64,000 bases of DNA from Natrinema hispanicum (GCF_900111485.1 NZ_FOIC01000002.1:248001-312000); one strand, 5' to 3'. Positions 18,615-27,134 are shown, counted from the stretch's first letter. Notes: generated by a model not told the origin, from the letters alone. Made by a program: numbers and translations.

Positions 18615-18738
18615 ACATTCCCGTAGCGGGATCAGCTATAAGAGACTAATCCATTATGACTAAGTGTATTATATACACATATAAATAAGTATAAGGTGAT
18701 TGTAGCCTCCTTATAGATATGACATACGTGTAAGAGCC

Positions 18739-18753
18739 ACGTTCAGAGAACGT
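18739..18753. repeat. Perfect inverted repeat ACGTTC-AGA-GAACGT
   Basis: 6-bp arms with a 3-nt centre, about 125 nt upstream of gltB; plausible dimeric regulator site. Confidence 0.55.
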
Positions 18754-18823
18754 AGTTATGGCTGTTGGCGCTCCACTTTCTCCGTCGAACCTATCGAGCG
18801 AGAACTGTCAGTTCGAACCCCCT

Positions 18824-18844
18824 CCGGAAAAACGATGTTTCCGG
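18824..18844. repeat. Inverted repeat CCGGAAA ... TTTCCGG
   Basis: 7-bp arms around a 7-nt centre; could be an operator or an RNA stem-loop. Confidence 0.5.
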
Positions 18845-18873
18845 TAGCGGGGTTACTGTGTCAGAGGCACGTA

Positions 18874-18897
18874 GTGTTCACCCACCAAAGTGAACAC
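18874..18897. repeat. Inverted repeat GTGTTCAC ... GTGAACAC
   Basis: Perfect 8-bp arms separated by 8 nt (CCACCAAA). The best operator-like palindrome in the spacer. Confidence 0.6.
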
Positions 18898-19158
18898 CAC
18901 ACGAATCTAGTCATGCGCCCCCGGTAAGCAATATGGGGCTAAAGACTTAGGTCCGGGTGACAACGAAACACACGATTGACCAGGGTCGCCTTTTAGTGAT
19001 TTTACCCGGAATTGTCACTGAGATATACATTTGTCTGGTGTCGGTTCGCGTATCGACGGCGGACGCTGACGCTGCTGTCGTTCTCTCGGGTCGGTTTCGG
19101 AAAACGACGACCAGCCACTCAAAACTCCACAGTCGGGGCAGCCGAACGTGGAGAACGG

Positions 19159-20640
19159 TCAGTACGACTTCGCGAAGTACGCGATCTCGTCGGCGGGATC
19201 GCCACAGACGCCACACTCGTCGCTCTCGGGTTCGGGGACCTCACCCGCTGTCGTCCCGCCCTCGTCGGTCAGCGGCTGCATGACGATTTCGGCGGCGATC
19301 TTCTCTTTGATGGCCTCCTCGCAGGCCTCGTCGCCACACCACGGCGTCTTCACGTAGCCGCCATGTTGGCCGATCGTCCCGAGGATCTTTTCGGGGCTAT
19401 GGGCCTCGCGGACGTTTTCTTCCAGGTTCTCCTCGGCTGCCTCGTAGAGTTTGTCGTAGATCTCCGCCAAGTGCTCGTCGACGGCGTCGACGATCTCGTC
19501 ACGATCCTCGACGGCTTCCTCGTTGTCCGGCCGGTGAACCAGCGTGACCTCCTCGTCTTCGACCTCGTAGGGACCGATCTCGAGTCGCAGCGGAACCCCG
19601 TTGAGTTCGTGTTCGTTGAACTTGAAGCCGGGATTGCGCTCGTCGCGGTCGTCGAGTTCGACGCGGAAGCCGGCCTCCTCGAGGTCGGAAGCGATTGCCT
19701 CGGAGTACTCGAGAACGTCGTCTTTCGTGTCTTCCTGCCAGATCGGGACGATGACGACCTGCGTGGGTGCGACCGTCGGCGGGAGCACGAGTCCCTGATC
19801 GTCGGAGTGGGTCATGATGAGCGCGCCGAGTGCACGCCAGGAAAGGCCCCACGAGGTGGTGTAGGCCGTCTGCTCGTCTTCGTTCTCGTCGGCGAAGGTG
19901 ATGTCGAACGCCTCGGCGAAGCTCTGTCCGAGGTTGTGGCTGGTCGCTCCCTGGACGGACTTGCCGTCGGGCATCAGCGCCTCGACGGTCGTCGTGGTGT
20001 CCGCACCGGGGAACTTGTCGTGTTCGGGCTTTTTGCCCCGCAGGACCGGGATCGCGAGCACGTCCTCGTAGACCTTCTCGTATTGGCTCAGGCGGGTCCA
20101 GACCTCCTCCCACGCACCCTCGTCGGTGGCGTGAGCGGTGTGGCCTTCCTGCCACATGAACTCCTTCGTCCGGAAGAAGGGCTTGGTCTCGGTGGCCTCC
20201 CAGCGGACGACCGAACACCACTGGTTGAGCCGCATCGGCAGGTCGCGGTGGCTGCGAGTCCAGTCGGCCATGAACGGCGCGATGATCGACTCACTGGTCG
20301 GTCGGACGGCCAGCCGTTCCTCGAGTTCGTCGTGGCCGCCCTGGGTCACCCACGCGACCTCGGGGTCGAAGCCTTCGACGATGTCCTTTTCCCGCTCTAA
20401 GAAGCTCTCGGGGATGAACATCGGGAAGTAGACGTTGTCGACGCCGGTTTCTTTGAACCAGCCGTCCAGCGCGTCCTGAATGGCTTCCCAGAGGGCGTAG
20501 CCGCGAGGTTTCGTAACGATGAAGCCGCCCATCGGCGCGTAGTCCGCGAGGCCTGCCTTCTGGACGACCTCGGCGTACCACTCGCCTGGCTTGTGCGATT
20601 TCGACTCGGTGATCCCGAGTTCCTGACTCTCGTCGCTCAT
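19159..20640 (-). CDS. proS: Prolyl-tRNA synthetase, archaeal/eukaryotic type
   Basis: 493-residue class II aminoacyl-tRNA synthetase. Class II motifs are visible: RPTSESIIAPF, the motif-2 region VVRWEATETKPFFRTKEF, and a motif-3-like GLSWRALGALIM. There is no bacterial editing insertion, and the C-terminal domain carries zinc cysteines (CGVCGDPADEIAYF), as in type-3 ProRS. The length is typical. TTTAAGCC, 26-33 nt upstream of the ATG, is a probable TATA element. Confidence 0.97.
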   Translation of the reverse strand: MSDESQELGITESKSHKPGEWYAEVVQKAGLADYAPMGGFIVTKPRGYALWEAIQDALDGWFKETGVDNVYFPMFIPESFLEREKDIVEGFDPEVAWVTQGGHDELEERLAVRPTSESIIAPFMADWTRSHRDLPMRLNQWCSVVRWEATETKPFFRTKEFMWQEGHTAHATDEGAWEEVWTRLSQYEKVYEDVLAIPVLRGKKPEHDKFPGADTTTTVEALMPDGKSVQGATSHNLGQSFAEAFDITFADENEDEQTAYTTSWGLSWRALGALIMTHSDDQGLVLPPTVAPTQVVIVPIWQEDTKDDVLEYSEAIASDLEEAGFRVELDDRDERNPGFKFNEHELNGVPLRLEIGPYEVEDEEVTLVHRPDNEEAVEDRDEIVDAVDEHLAEIYDKLYEAAEENLEENVREAHSPEKILGTIGQHGGYVKTPWCGDEACEEAIKEKIAAEIVMQPLTDEGGTTAGEVPEPESDECGVCGDPADEIAYFAKSY

Positions 20641-20665
20641 TGTGTCGACATGCAGGCAGCGCAGG

Positions 20666-20673
20666 CTTAAACC
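20666..20673 (-). promoter_or_regulatory. TATA-like box for proS
   Basis: TTTAAGCC on the minus strand, 26-33 nt before the start codon. Confidence 0.4.
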
Positions 20674-20700
20674 ATGCGAAGGCCACCTGTGACTGGGCGA

Positions 20701-21141
20701 CTAATCACGATCGGCGTCCGCGGCACGCTCGCGCAGCCGGCGTTTCTGCCGGCGCTCGGTGACGTGATCGATGCCGTCGGCCAGTTCGTCTCTGACCTCG
20801 CGTTCGAAGGCGTCGACGTCCTCGAGAAATTCTCCGGAAAACTCCTCGACGAGTTCGAACGTCCACTGGTCGCTGATCGCGCCCGCCGGGAGGTGGTCGT
20901 CCCGAAGGTCGTTCGCCCACGCCTCGTAGCCGGCTTCGCGAAGGCCATCCTCGGCGTCGCCCAACCGGTCCATTGCGTGCCCGAGCTGGTGGTGGAACTC
21001 GAGCAACGTCCCGTAGGCCCGGTGGACGTGCTCGAGACTCAACTGGAGGTCATGTAGCGCCGCCTGTTCGGCCTCGCTCAGTTCGAGATCGTCGAGATCG
21101 ACGACCGTCTCGGGGCCGACGTTCGAATCGGAGTCAGTCAC
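20701..21141 (-). CDS. Acidic helical protein of unknown function
   Basis: 146 residues from a GTG start (VTDSDSNVGPETVVDLDDLE). It is predicted largely helical and heptad-like (QAALHDLQLSLEHVHRAYGT), ending in a basic segment (ERRQKRRLRERAADADRD). No cysteine or catalytic motif is seen. It lies 60 nt upstream of proS on the same strand, so co-transcription is possible. The frame could extend upstream, but that extension is Arg/Ser-rich and unlike haloarchaeal protein. I do not recognise the family. Confidence 0.7.
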   Translation of the reverse strand: MTDSDSNVGPETVVDLDDLELSEAEQAALHDLQLSLEHVHRAYGTLLEFHHQLGHAMDRLGDAEDGLREAGYEAWANDLRDDHLPAGAISDQWTFELVEEFSGEFLEDVDAFEREVRDELADGIDHVTERRQKRRLRERAADADRD

Positions 21142-21220
21142 AGGGACGAAGACTACGACTCGACGCAAAACCCTGGTCGTTGAACGTGCCGGATCGGCGG
21201 CTGGACCGCGATTCGACCCC

Positions 21221-22459
21221 TCAGACTTCGATTCGCTCGCCCAATTCGGGCGCTGTCGCGTCGTAGCCGTCCGCGCGTAGTTCGTCAGCGAACGCCTCGC
21301 AGCGATCGCCGTGGTTGACCAGGATCGGCGTGTCCGTATAGGACTCGAGGAACGAACGAATCCCTGCCTGGTCTGCGTGTGCCGAAAAGTCATACTGTTC
21401 GACCTGTGCGCTGACTCGCATCACACGGCCGTCGATCTCGGCGCTGCCGGTCTCGAGCAGGTCGCGGCCCGGGGTCCCCTCGACCTGATAGCCGGTCATG
21501 GCGATCTTGTTCGTCGGATGCGAGCGGATCGCCGGCACGTATGTCATCGCGGGTCCACCGTGGAGCATCCCGCTGGTGGTGACGATCACGGTGTTCTGTG
21601 CTGCGATCCGCTTGCGCTGGCCGTCGCGACCGTTGACGAACCGGGCGTTGCCTTTCGCCCGGCGCAGGAGGTCTGGATCGCGCAGGAACTCCCGGTTCTC
21701 GTCGCGAAGAAAGAGTTCCGTGACGCGTTTGCCCATCCCATCGACGTAACACTCGAGGTCGTATTCCTCACAGAGACAGAGCACCTCCTGCGTGCGGCCG
21801 ATGCCGAACGCGGGGACGACGACGGTACCACCCTCCCAGACTGTGGTCCGGAGACTTTCGGCGAACTCGCGTTCGATCTGTTCGCGCGGCGGGCGCGTCA
21901 CGTCCGAGTAGGTGCTCTCACAGAGGACGGCGTCGGCATCGGGCCGGGCGGTGGTTCCAGCGAGCAATCGCTGTTCGTCGGTGTGAAAGTCGCCGGTATA
22001 GAGCAAGCGGGTGTCGCCGTCGTCGACGAGGACGTGCGCGCTGCCCGGAACATGGCCGGCGTCGAAAAAGGTGATCTCGTAGCCTGCGGCCTCGAAGGGC
22101 TCGCGGTAGCCGTGGGTCTCCGAGACTTCCGCGACGCGTGCGAGTTCTGCCTCGGTAAACGGACAGTCGTAGCTTCCGCCGTGGAGTTTCAGCGTGTCGC
22201 GGGCCAGCACCATCGTGAGGTCGTACGTCGGCGGCGTCCAGTGGATCGACGGCCGCGCGTCGCCCGACAGCAGCGTCGGGATGGAGCCGACGTGATCGAG
22301 GTGGCCGTGGCTCACGACAACCGCGTCCGGATCGACATCGCCGACCGGAAACGCCGGCGGGTTCCCCGAATCCATCCCGAAATCGAGCACGAGCGTGTCG
22401 TCGATGCAGATCGCGCTCCGACCGATCTCTCGTGCGCCACCCAGCAACTGGACGTCCAT
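21221..22459 (-). CDS. Beta-CASP metallo-beta-lactamase ribonuclease or exonuclease
   Basis: 412 residues of the MBL/beta-CASP family (CPSF73/RNase J/Int11-like). Zinc motifs: HGHLDHVG (HxHxDH), AGHVPGSAHV, YTGDFHTDEQ and the terminal SAHADQAG and NHGD histidines. The beta-CASP part has VVPAFGIGRTQEVL and TTSGMLHGGPAM. It probably takes part in RNA 3' processing or 5'-3' decay. It is the compact form, without the N-terminal KH domains of the archaeal aCPSF1 enzymes. ATG 22459 (MDVQLLGGAREIG) matches the usual family start; an upstream ATG adds 12 unconserved residues. Confidence 0.92.
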   Translation of the reverse strand: MDVQLLGGAREIGRSAICIDDTLVLDFGMDSGNPPAFPVGDVDPDAVVVSHGHLDHVGSIPTLLSGDARPSIHWTPPTYDLTMVLARDTLKLHGGSYDCPFTEAELARVAEVSETHGYREPFEAAGYEITFFDAGHVPGSAHVLVDDGDTRLLYTGDFHTDEQRLLAGTTARPDADAVLCESTYSDVTRPPREQIEREFAESLRTTVWEGGTVVVPAFGIGRTQEVLCLCEEYDLECYVDGMGKRVTELFLRDENREFLRDPDLLRRAKGNARFVNGRDGQRKRIAAQNTVIVTTSGMLHGGPAMTYVPAIRSHPTNKIAMTGYQVEGTPGRDLLETGSAEIDGRVMRVSAQVEQYDFSAHADQAGIRSFLESYTDTPILVNHGDRCEAFADELRADGYDATAPELGERIEV

Positions 22460-22518
22460 GACGACCGAGTTGGGCCTCGACCGGTTTGCCTCCACTGGTT
22501 TCGGACGCGGAGACGCTG

Positions 22519-22863
22519 TCAGGAACTGTTCGAGCGCCGGTCGTCTGTGCCAGCCATCTGGGCGGCAGTTCGCTCGGTCAACCCGATGAGATAGACATCA
22601 AGCAGACAAACGAGGAGGATCGCAAGCGGCACGGCCACCTCCGCGTAGCTCACCGCGTCGAACTGTAGTGCCGTCACGACGAACGGTTCGCCCGGAGCAA
22701 GCGCTCCCGATAGCGAGCGGGCGCTCAGAAACGCGAGTGCGAGTGCGTACAGGACGAACCAGATCCCGCCGCGTTTCCACCGTCCGAGATAACAGTGGCC
22801 GAGGCCGGCGACGAGCGCCGAGAGCGGATACGCCGGCCAGACCGGTCGCGACAGCTCACTCAT
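22519..22863 (-). CDS. Small membrane protein with TM2-like segment
   Basis: 114 residues, three to four hydrophobic segments. SALVAGLGHCYLGRWKRG resembles the glycine/tyrosine turn of TM2-type proteins. It starts 59 nt upstream of the beta-CASP gene on the same strand and may share its transcript. Function unknown. Confidence 0.75.
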   Translation of the reverse strand: MSELSRPVWPAYPLSALVAGLGHCYLGRWKRGGIWFVLYALALAFLSARSLSGALAPGEPFVVTALQFDAVSYAEVAVPLAILLVCLLDVYLIGLTERTAAQMAGTDDRRSNSS

Positions 22864-22901
22864 TGCGTAGCCTTACGTCGTGGAAGACAATCGGTGTTGC
22901 C

Positions 22902-23180
22902 CTATTTCCGATACTTCCGGATGCCGAACCGCTCGTAGTCACCATACGCGAGCTCGAGCGAGCCGAGCCACCAGTTCCATCGCTCTGCTGGTGTGCCCTC
23001 GGGGGCGTCCGATAGCTCGTCGACGATGAACTCGGTCGTCAGCGTCGTGCCCATGTCGGCCTCGTACTGCCCGGAATCGGCGAGATCGACGGCCTGCCGA
23101 ACGACGATCCGTGACTGGCTGGCCGTGCCGCCGAACTCCTCGCGGAGTCGCTCCTCGAGCCGCTCGGGATCGATGAACAC
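22902..23180 (-). CDS. Hypothetical haloarchaeal protein (about 92 residues; start uncertain)
   Basis: The C-terminal 90 residues look genuinely coding: RLEERLREEFGGTASQSRIV, then DELSDAPEGTPAERW, NWWLGSLELAYGDYERFGIR and a basic end. The GTG at 23180 (VFIDPERL) is the best start, and another GTG lies seven codons upstream. The longer open frame above it runs through the hairpin array, where it is Ser/Arg/Cys-rich and not credible. No function is recognised. Confidence 0.6.
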   Translation of the reverse strand: MFIDPERLEERLREEFGGTASQSRIVVRQAVDLADSGQYEADMGTTLTTEFIVDELSDAPEGTPAERWNWWLGSLELAYGDYERFGIRKYRK

Positions 23181-23626
23181 ACGTCGACGTAGGCAGCCCA
23201 CGTACTTGACTGTTCGAGCGGACTTGGCGTGGAACCGAACTGAGGCGAGCGGCCGGGAGGACGGCTCGAGCGCTGCGAGAGCCGTCCGACTCGGGGAAGG
23301 GCAGGCACTGCACTGATACCGACCGCGAGTGAGCGAAGCGAACGAGCGGGCCGACGACCAACCCGTAGGGGAGGGAGGAGTGCTTTTGATCGACCCTAAG
23401 CGGGAGCTTCGCTCCCGCGAGGTCCGAGAGAGCTTTGCTCTCTCGAGATTTTGCCGAGAGACGGTGCGCTGTGCGGCAGCTATGCTGCCGTCAGCGCAAC
23501 AGACCGTGGTTCGAAACGCCAGAGGCGTTTCGTCATCACGAAAGACGCAGAGCGTCTTTCGAACGACAGCGCAAAAGGTCGGTTCCGATCGATGATCTTT
23601 TGAGCGACGGCCGTCTTCCGTCGTGC
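23181..23626. other. Divergent spacer filled with hairpins, upstream of rps6e
   Basis: 446 nt between two divergent genes. It contains a hairpin at 23259-23287, a GAGTGAGCGAAGCG-type sequence at 23325-23348, the tight hairpin array described separately, and probable rps6e promoter sequence (CTTTTGAG near 23597). No credible ORF lies in it. Confidence 0.65.
23400..23561. repeat. Tandem array of five perfect short hairpins with 3-nt loops
   Basis: Stems: GCGGGAGC/GCTCCCGC, loop TTC (23400-23418); CGAGAGAGC/GCTCTCTCG, loop TTT (23425-23445); CGGCAGC/GCTGCCG, loop TAT (23474-23490), nested in outer stems GCGCTG/CAGCGC and ACGGT/ACCGT (23461-23507); CGAAACGCC/GGCGTTTCG, loop AGA (23512-23532); CGAAAGACGC/GCGTCTTTCG, loop AGA (23539-23561). 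All stems differ in sequence but share architecture. An extra stem GGACGGCTC/GAGCCGTCC with an 11-nt loop lies at 23259-23287. Confidence 0.9.
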
Positions 23627-24028
23627 ATGGCAAGTTTCACTGTCGTTGTCGGCGATCCCGACTCGGGGATGGCCTATCAGCTCGAGGCAGAGGACCAGGA
23701 CGCAAACCGGTTTATCGGCAAGTCGATCGGCGACGAAGTCGACGGCGGTTCGGTCGGCCTCGATGGCTACACGCTCGAGATCACTGGCGGCTCCGACGAG
23801 GCAGGCCGCCCGCTCAACGGCGAGGTCGCTGGCCCGAACCTGCAGGAAGTGCTGATGGAAGATCGACAGACCGGCTATCACCCCGAGCGAGACGGCGAAC
23901 GACGACGCATCACGGTTCGCGGCCGTGAAGTCTCCGACGCCGTCGCCCAGATCAACGCCTCGATCACCGAGCGTGGCAGCGCCGACGTCGACGACCTCCT
24001 CGGCGAGGGCGAAGACGACGACGAGTAA
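23627..24028 (+). CDS. rps6e: 30S ribosomal protein S6e
   Basis: 133 residues matching archaeal S6e throughout: [67 protein letters not shown]. The acidic C-terminal tail ([10 protein letters not shown]) is a halophilic feature. S6e binds the 30S body. The gene lies alone, 65 nt downstream of the hairpin array, which could therefore be part of its 5' region or upstream regulatory DNA. Confidence 0.95.
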   Translation: MASFTVVVGDPDSGMAYQLEAEDQDANRFIGKSIGDEVDGGSVGLDGYTLEITGGSDEAGRPLNGEVAGPNLQEVLMEDRQTGYHPERDGERRRITVRGREVSDAVAQINASITERGSADVDDLLGEGEDDDE

Positions 24029-24057
24029 CTCGCGGCGACTCACTCGATTCATTTTCA

Positions 24058-24495
24058 ATGGCTGACCGAATTGCGAGCGATCATCCATCGGTAGAGACGG
24101 TCCGGTCGACGTGTACGGAGACGGCAACCGGCGTCAAACTCGCGGTGCCGGCCGACGACCGCGATTCGTTTCCGGCAGACGAGGTCATCCGGGTCGTCCT
24201 CGATGGCGAGGAACTGTTTGCACACGTCCAGCGAGCGCTGACTGGCGACGAGCTGTCGATCCCGGGCATCTACGAGACACCGGATAGCGCTCGCGATCCA
24301 AGTGGCGCGAGCGATCGGCTCACTGCGTGGACCGACGACCACGCTGTCTCCGCGGGCGGATCAGTGCTGATCGATGTCGTCGAGCCCGACTTTCTCTACG
24401 GGCTTCGCGCACCCGGCGAGACGGCCTACTACGACGCTCGAGAGCCACCACGCGACAGCTTGAGCGAGATCGCGAAGGATCTCGAGGACCAGTAG
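24058..24495 (+). CDS. Haloarchaeal hypothetical protein, possibly DUF7112
   Basis: 145 residues, acidic, with a mixed alpha/beta pattern (HPSVETVRSTC, DEVIRVVLDGEELFAHV, GGSVLIDVVEPDFLYGLRAP). It resembles a haloarchaea-specific family of AbrB-like size, but I see no clear DNA-binding motif. It starts 29 nt after rps6e and is probably co-transcribed with it. The DUF name is from memory and uncertain. Confidence 0.75.
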   Translation: MADRIASDHPSVETVRSTCTETATGVKLAVPADDRDSFPADEVIRVVLDGEELFAHVQRALTGDELSIPGIYETPDSARDPSGASDRLTAWTDDHAVSAGGSVLIDVVEPDFLYGLRAPGETAYYDAREPPRDSLSEIAKDLEDQ

Positions 24496-24589
24496 GACGA
24501 GCGGCCCTGTCGTCGCGTGGCGCTTGCTTGCGAGAGACGAGAGGAGACGAATACCGCCCTTTTTCCACCTCGAGTGCCAACCGACGGCC

Positions 24590-25030
24590 ATGAGTACCCA
24601 ACGCGAGGAGTTTCTGGCCGGCAAGCGGCCCGACGACGTCGCACTCTTTCTGGCACAGTCGTACGTCTCCGACGACCGACTCGAGCAGTTCGGCGAGCGC
24701 GTCGACGACGGGACACTGATCGTCGTCGACGGCGAACGCGGCCGCAGCGCGTTCAAAGCGGCGACCGGCACCGGTGCGATGGAGTTCGCCAAGTCCGCAA
24801 TGAGTACCGAAGGCGAGATCGACGACGATCTCGCAGGCGGGCAGTGTCCGGACGGCGAGACCGACGCCGACGGCGAGCACGCAATCCAATACGTCTTCGC
24901 GTTCGCCGAGGAGCAAAACGAGTCGGTCGGCGGCATCTACGCCGACGGCGACGTGGTCCACGCCTACGCACAGTGTACGTGTGGGACGGCGTTTTCCGAT
25001 CGGTGGAACGCAACCGACACTGAAGCGTAA
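24590..25030 (+). CDS. Haloarchaeal hypothetical protein, DUF5807-like
   Basis: 146 residues starting MSTQREEFLAGKRPDDVALF. It has conserved-looking VVDGERGRSAFKAATG, YVFAFAEEQNESVGGIYADG and HAYAQCTCGTAFSDRW. The C-terminal CxC and the Cys in GGQCPDG may bind a metal. It matches my recollection of DUF5807; function unknown. It follows the DUF7112-like gene by 94 nt in the same direction. Confidence 0.75.
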   Translation: MSTQREEFLAGKRPDDVALFLAQSYVSDDRLEQFGERVDDGTLIVVDGERGRSAFKAATGTGAMEFAKSAMSTEGEIDDDLAGGQCPDGETDADGEHAIQYVFAFAEEQNESVGGIYADGDVVHAYAQCTCGTAFSDRWNATDTEA

Positions 25031-25048
25031 GGGATCGATTGCCATCGA

Positions 25049-25065
25049 CGATCGCGAAGCGATCG
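25049..25065. repeat. Perfect hairpin CGATCGC-GAA-GCGATCG
   Basis: 7-bp arms with a 3-nt loop in the spacer before a membrane-protein gene. It has the same architecture as the array upstream of rps6e. Confidence 0.7.
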
Positions 25066-25135
25066 ACACGCCGGTGGTGAGACCGGCAGCTGTCGGGCAG
25101 CAGCTTTTGTCACACCATCACATAGGAAACGAACG

Positions 25136-25831
25136 ATGAGTTCGACCGAAACCCCGTACGAGACCGGCCGCGGGTTCGGTCTCTCGAGCCGCGAGGCGCG
25201 TGTAATCGGCGGCGCGAGCGCGCTGATGGCGCTCAACGTGGTGTTGATGTACGTCCTCGTGACGACGCCGCTCGCAGCGGTCAACGAGCTGTTGTTTTCG
25301 ATTCCGATCGTTGGCGCGTTCGTCTACGGTGTGGCCATCGTAGCAGGCCAATGGATCGCTGAACGGGGTGTCGAAGGCGGTGAGACGGGACTCGCAGTCG
25401 TCGGTATGGGAGTGTTACAACTGGCCTTCGGGATCTTCGGAGCTGGCGTGCTTCGCTTTGTGCCTCGAGAATCCCAGTTGACGATTCTCGTCGTGACAGC
25501 GATCGTCGTTGCCGTGATCACTGCTGTCATCGCAGCCTACGTCTACGCCCGGTCGAAGACGTTCGAGAGTTGGGGATCGTACGCTAACTACGCGTTTATC
25601 GGCGGGCTCGTCGCGATTCTGATCGGGACGTTCGTCGCGCCGGTGTTGCTCGCCGGCTTCGCCCTCATCTTGCTCGGCTTTCTGCTTCGGCTGGGGTGGG
25701 AAATCTGGAAGGTTCGGGATCGGCGGGGCGCGTCGGTGACACTGCAGACGATTGGCGTCTACATCGCCGTCGCTGGCGTCTTCGTCCACGTCCTCCAGTT
25801 GGTGTTGCGGTATCTCGCGTCGCGACAGTAA
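25136..25831 (+). CDS. Polytopic membrane protein of unknown function
   Basis: 231 residues with six to seven hydrophobic helices, including ALMALNVVLMYVLV, FVYGVAIVAGQWI, VTAIVVAVITAVIAAYVYA and FVAPVLLAGFALILLGFLLR. Short charged loops contain RSKTFESWGSYANY. No transporter signature is recognised. It ends 13 nt before the convergent DHH gene. Confidence 0.8.
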   Translation: MSSTETPYETGRGFGLSSREARVIGGASALMALNVVLMYVLVTTPLAAVNELLFSIPIVGAFVYGVAIVAGQWIAERGVEGGETGLAVVGMGVLQLAFGIFGAGVLRFVPRESQLTILVVTAIVVAVITAVIAAYVYARSKTFESWGSYANYAFIGGLVAILIGTFVAPVLLAGFALILLGFLLRLGWEIWKVRDRRGASVTLQTIGVYIAVAGVFVHVLQLVLRYLASRQ

Positions 25832-25844
25832 CAGAGAGAGACGA

Positions 25845-27041
25845 TTACGCGTCTTCGTCCGTGTCTTCGGCTGCGTCCGCTTCTGTGACGACCTGTCGGA
25901 ACGCATCGAGGATGACCTGCTTCGTCACGGCCCCGCGGGTCGTCCAGTGGTTCGCGTAGTCGAGCATGTCGTCGTAGATGTCGGGCTTACAGCCCGCAGC
26001 CTTGGGGTGGCCGCCGCCGTTTACCTTCCCTGCGACCTCGTGGCAGCGGTCGAACTCGTCGGTGCCCCGGATCGAGGCCGAGCCGGCAGGTTTGACGATC
26101 ACCGAGGCATCAGCCCCCTGCTCGCGCATCGCTTCGGCGACCTCGTTCTGTGAGCAGCGGCCGTAGGTGATCCCGACGGTGTAACCGCCGATCTCGCGGA
26201 GTTCTGCCCGGCCGACTGCCTGCTCGATCAGCGCCTCCTTCTCGACGCGGCGCTCGGCGATGTACTCCTCGACCCATGCGGGCAGGTCGACGCCGTACTC
26301 GCGGACGACCTCGACGTATTCGGCGGGATCGGTCCAGTAGGCGTAGTCCGCTAGGTCGTCGCTGCGCGGGTCCTCACGCAGCCACAGGTCGTGATCTCGA
26401 GTGACTGCCGCCAACTCCTCGTACACCGGCTCGAAGTCGTACTCGAGCGAGCGATAGACCACGTCGGCGCTACACTCCTCGTCGGAGTCGCCGACGACGA
26501 GGTCGACACCGGCGTCTCGAACCGACTGGGCGACGTCGTCGCCCCACTGGTGATGGTCGTACCACGCGACGCTGTCGGCGGTCTCGAGGGCTGCATTGAG
26601 TTCCTCCTCGACGTACTCGTAGCGATCCGGTGCGAGGTCACAGACGAAGAGATCGATCCCGTCGTCGCCGTACTCGGCGACGCGAGCCAGCGCGTCCTCG
26701 ACGTCGTGTGGACTTGCAGGGATGAGCGCGACGGTGTGTGGTGTTGGCTCGGGCTCCTCGAGCGGCTCGTCGGCCTCGTCATCGTCAGCGTCGGCCTCAC
26801 CGTCGTCCGGTTCCGGGACGTTCTGGATGTCGTCGTAGGCTTCGCGGAGCAGGGCGACACAGGCCAGTCCGTCGGCGTCCGGATCCGCGATGACCGCGAC
26901 CTCGGCCCCCTCGAGGGCGGCTTCGGTCTGTTGTGCTTCTAAGTCCTCCTCGAGCGTGTCGGGCAGGAAGAAACCAGTTCCCGGCAGCACGGATTTGCGC
27001 GCGAGCGGCAGATCACCGCTCTCGATGAGTTCGTCGTACAT
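25845..27041 (-). CDS. DHH-family phosphoesterase (RecJ-like/NrnA-like)
   Basis: 398 residues. DHH motifs: IADPDADGLACV (motif I), FVCDLAPD (motif II), DHHQWGDDVA (motif III). The DHHA1-like C-terminal domain has NGGGHPKAAGCKP, the substrate-binding glycine-rich loop. An acidic insertion (about residues 75-100, mostly D/E/P) lies between motif I and the next strand. Archaeal members act as nanoRNases, c-di-AMP hydrolases or GINS-associated RecJ-like nucleases; which applies here is not decided. The N-terminal 40 residues are a leader not found in bacterial RecJ. Confidence 0.88.
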   Translation of the reverse strand: MYDELIESGDLPLARKSVLPGTGFFLPDTLEEDLEAQQTEAALEGAEVAVIADPDADGLACVALLREAYDDIQNVPEPDDGEADADDDEADEPLEEPEPTPHTVALIPASPHDVEDALARVAEYGDDGIDLFVCDLAPDRYEYVEEELNAALETADSVAWYDHHQWGDDVAQSVRDAGVDLVVGDSDEECSADVVYRSLEYDFEPVYEELAAVTRDHDLWLREDPRSDDLADYAYWTDPAEYVEVVREYGVDLPAWVEEYIAERRVEKEALIEQAVGRAELREIGGYTVGITYGRCSQNEVAEAMREQGADASVIVKPAGSASIRGTDEFDRCHEVAGKVNGGGHPKAAGCKPDIYDDMLDYANHWTTRGAVTKQVILDAFRQVVTEADAAEDTDEDA

Positions 27042-27134
27042 GGTACGTGCTGGGAGACCGGTCGGGAAGTAACCGCCGGTCTCGGGTGCCGTAGGCGAGT
27101 GTCTGAGCGTCGGCCCGCCGCTTGCCGGTGTCGA

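Larger units (their letters stand above)
18615..19158. other. Palindrome-rich spacer between gltB and proS
   Basis: 544 nt without a supported gene. It contains the gltB promoter (TATA-like box 18634-18642), a strongly AT-rich block (18660-18720) and three perfect inverted repeats listed separately. It lies upstream of gltB and downstream of proS, so most of it is gltB regulatory DNA or a small-RNA locus. I found no convincing ORF on either strand. Confidence 0.6.

Noticed and set aside
18808-18825. A T-loop-like GTTCGAACCC suggesting a tRNA
   Set aside because: No matching acceptor, D or anticodon stems could be folded around it on either strand.
19012-20400. A 462-codon plus-strand frame opposite proS
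   Set aside because: Antisense to prolyl-tRNA synthetase with no supporting motif.
23325-23348. GAGTGAGCGAAGCGAACGAG as a further hairpin of the array
   Set aside because: The arms do not pair beyond two bases around the centre; it is a different, direct-repeat-like sequence and was kept out of the hairpin count.
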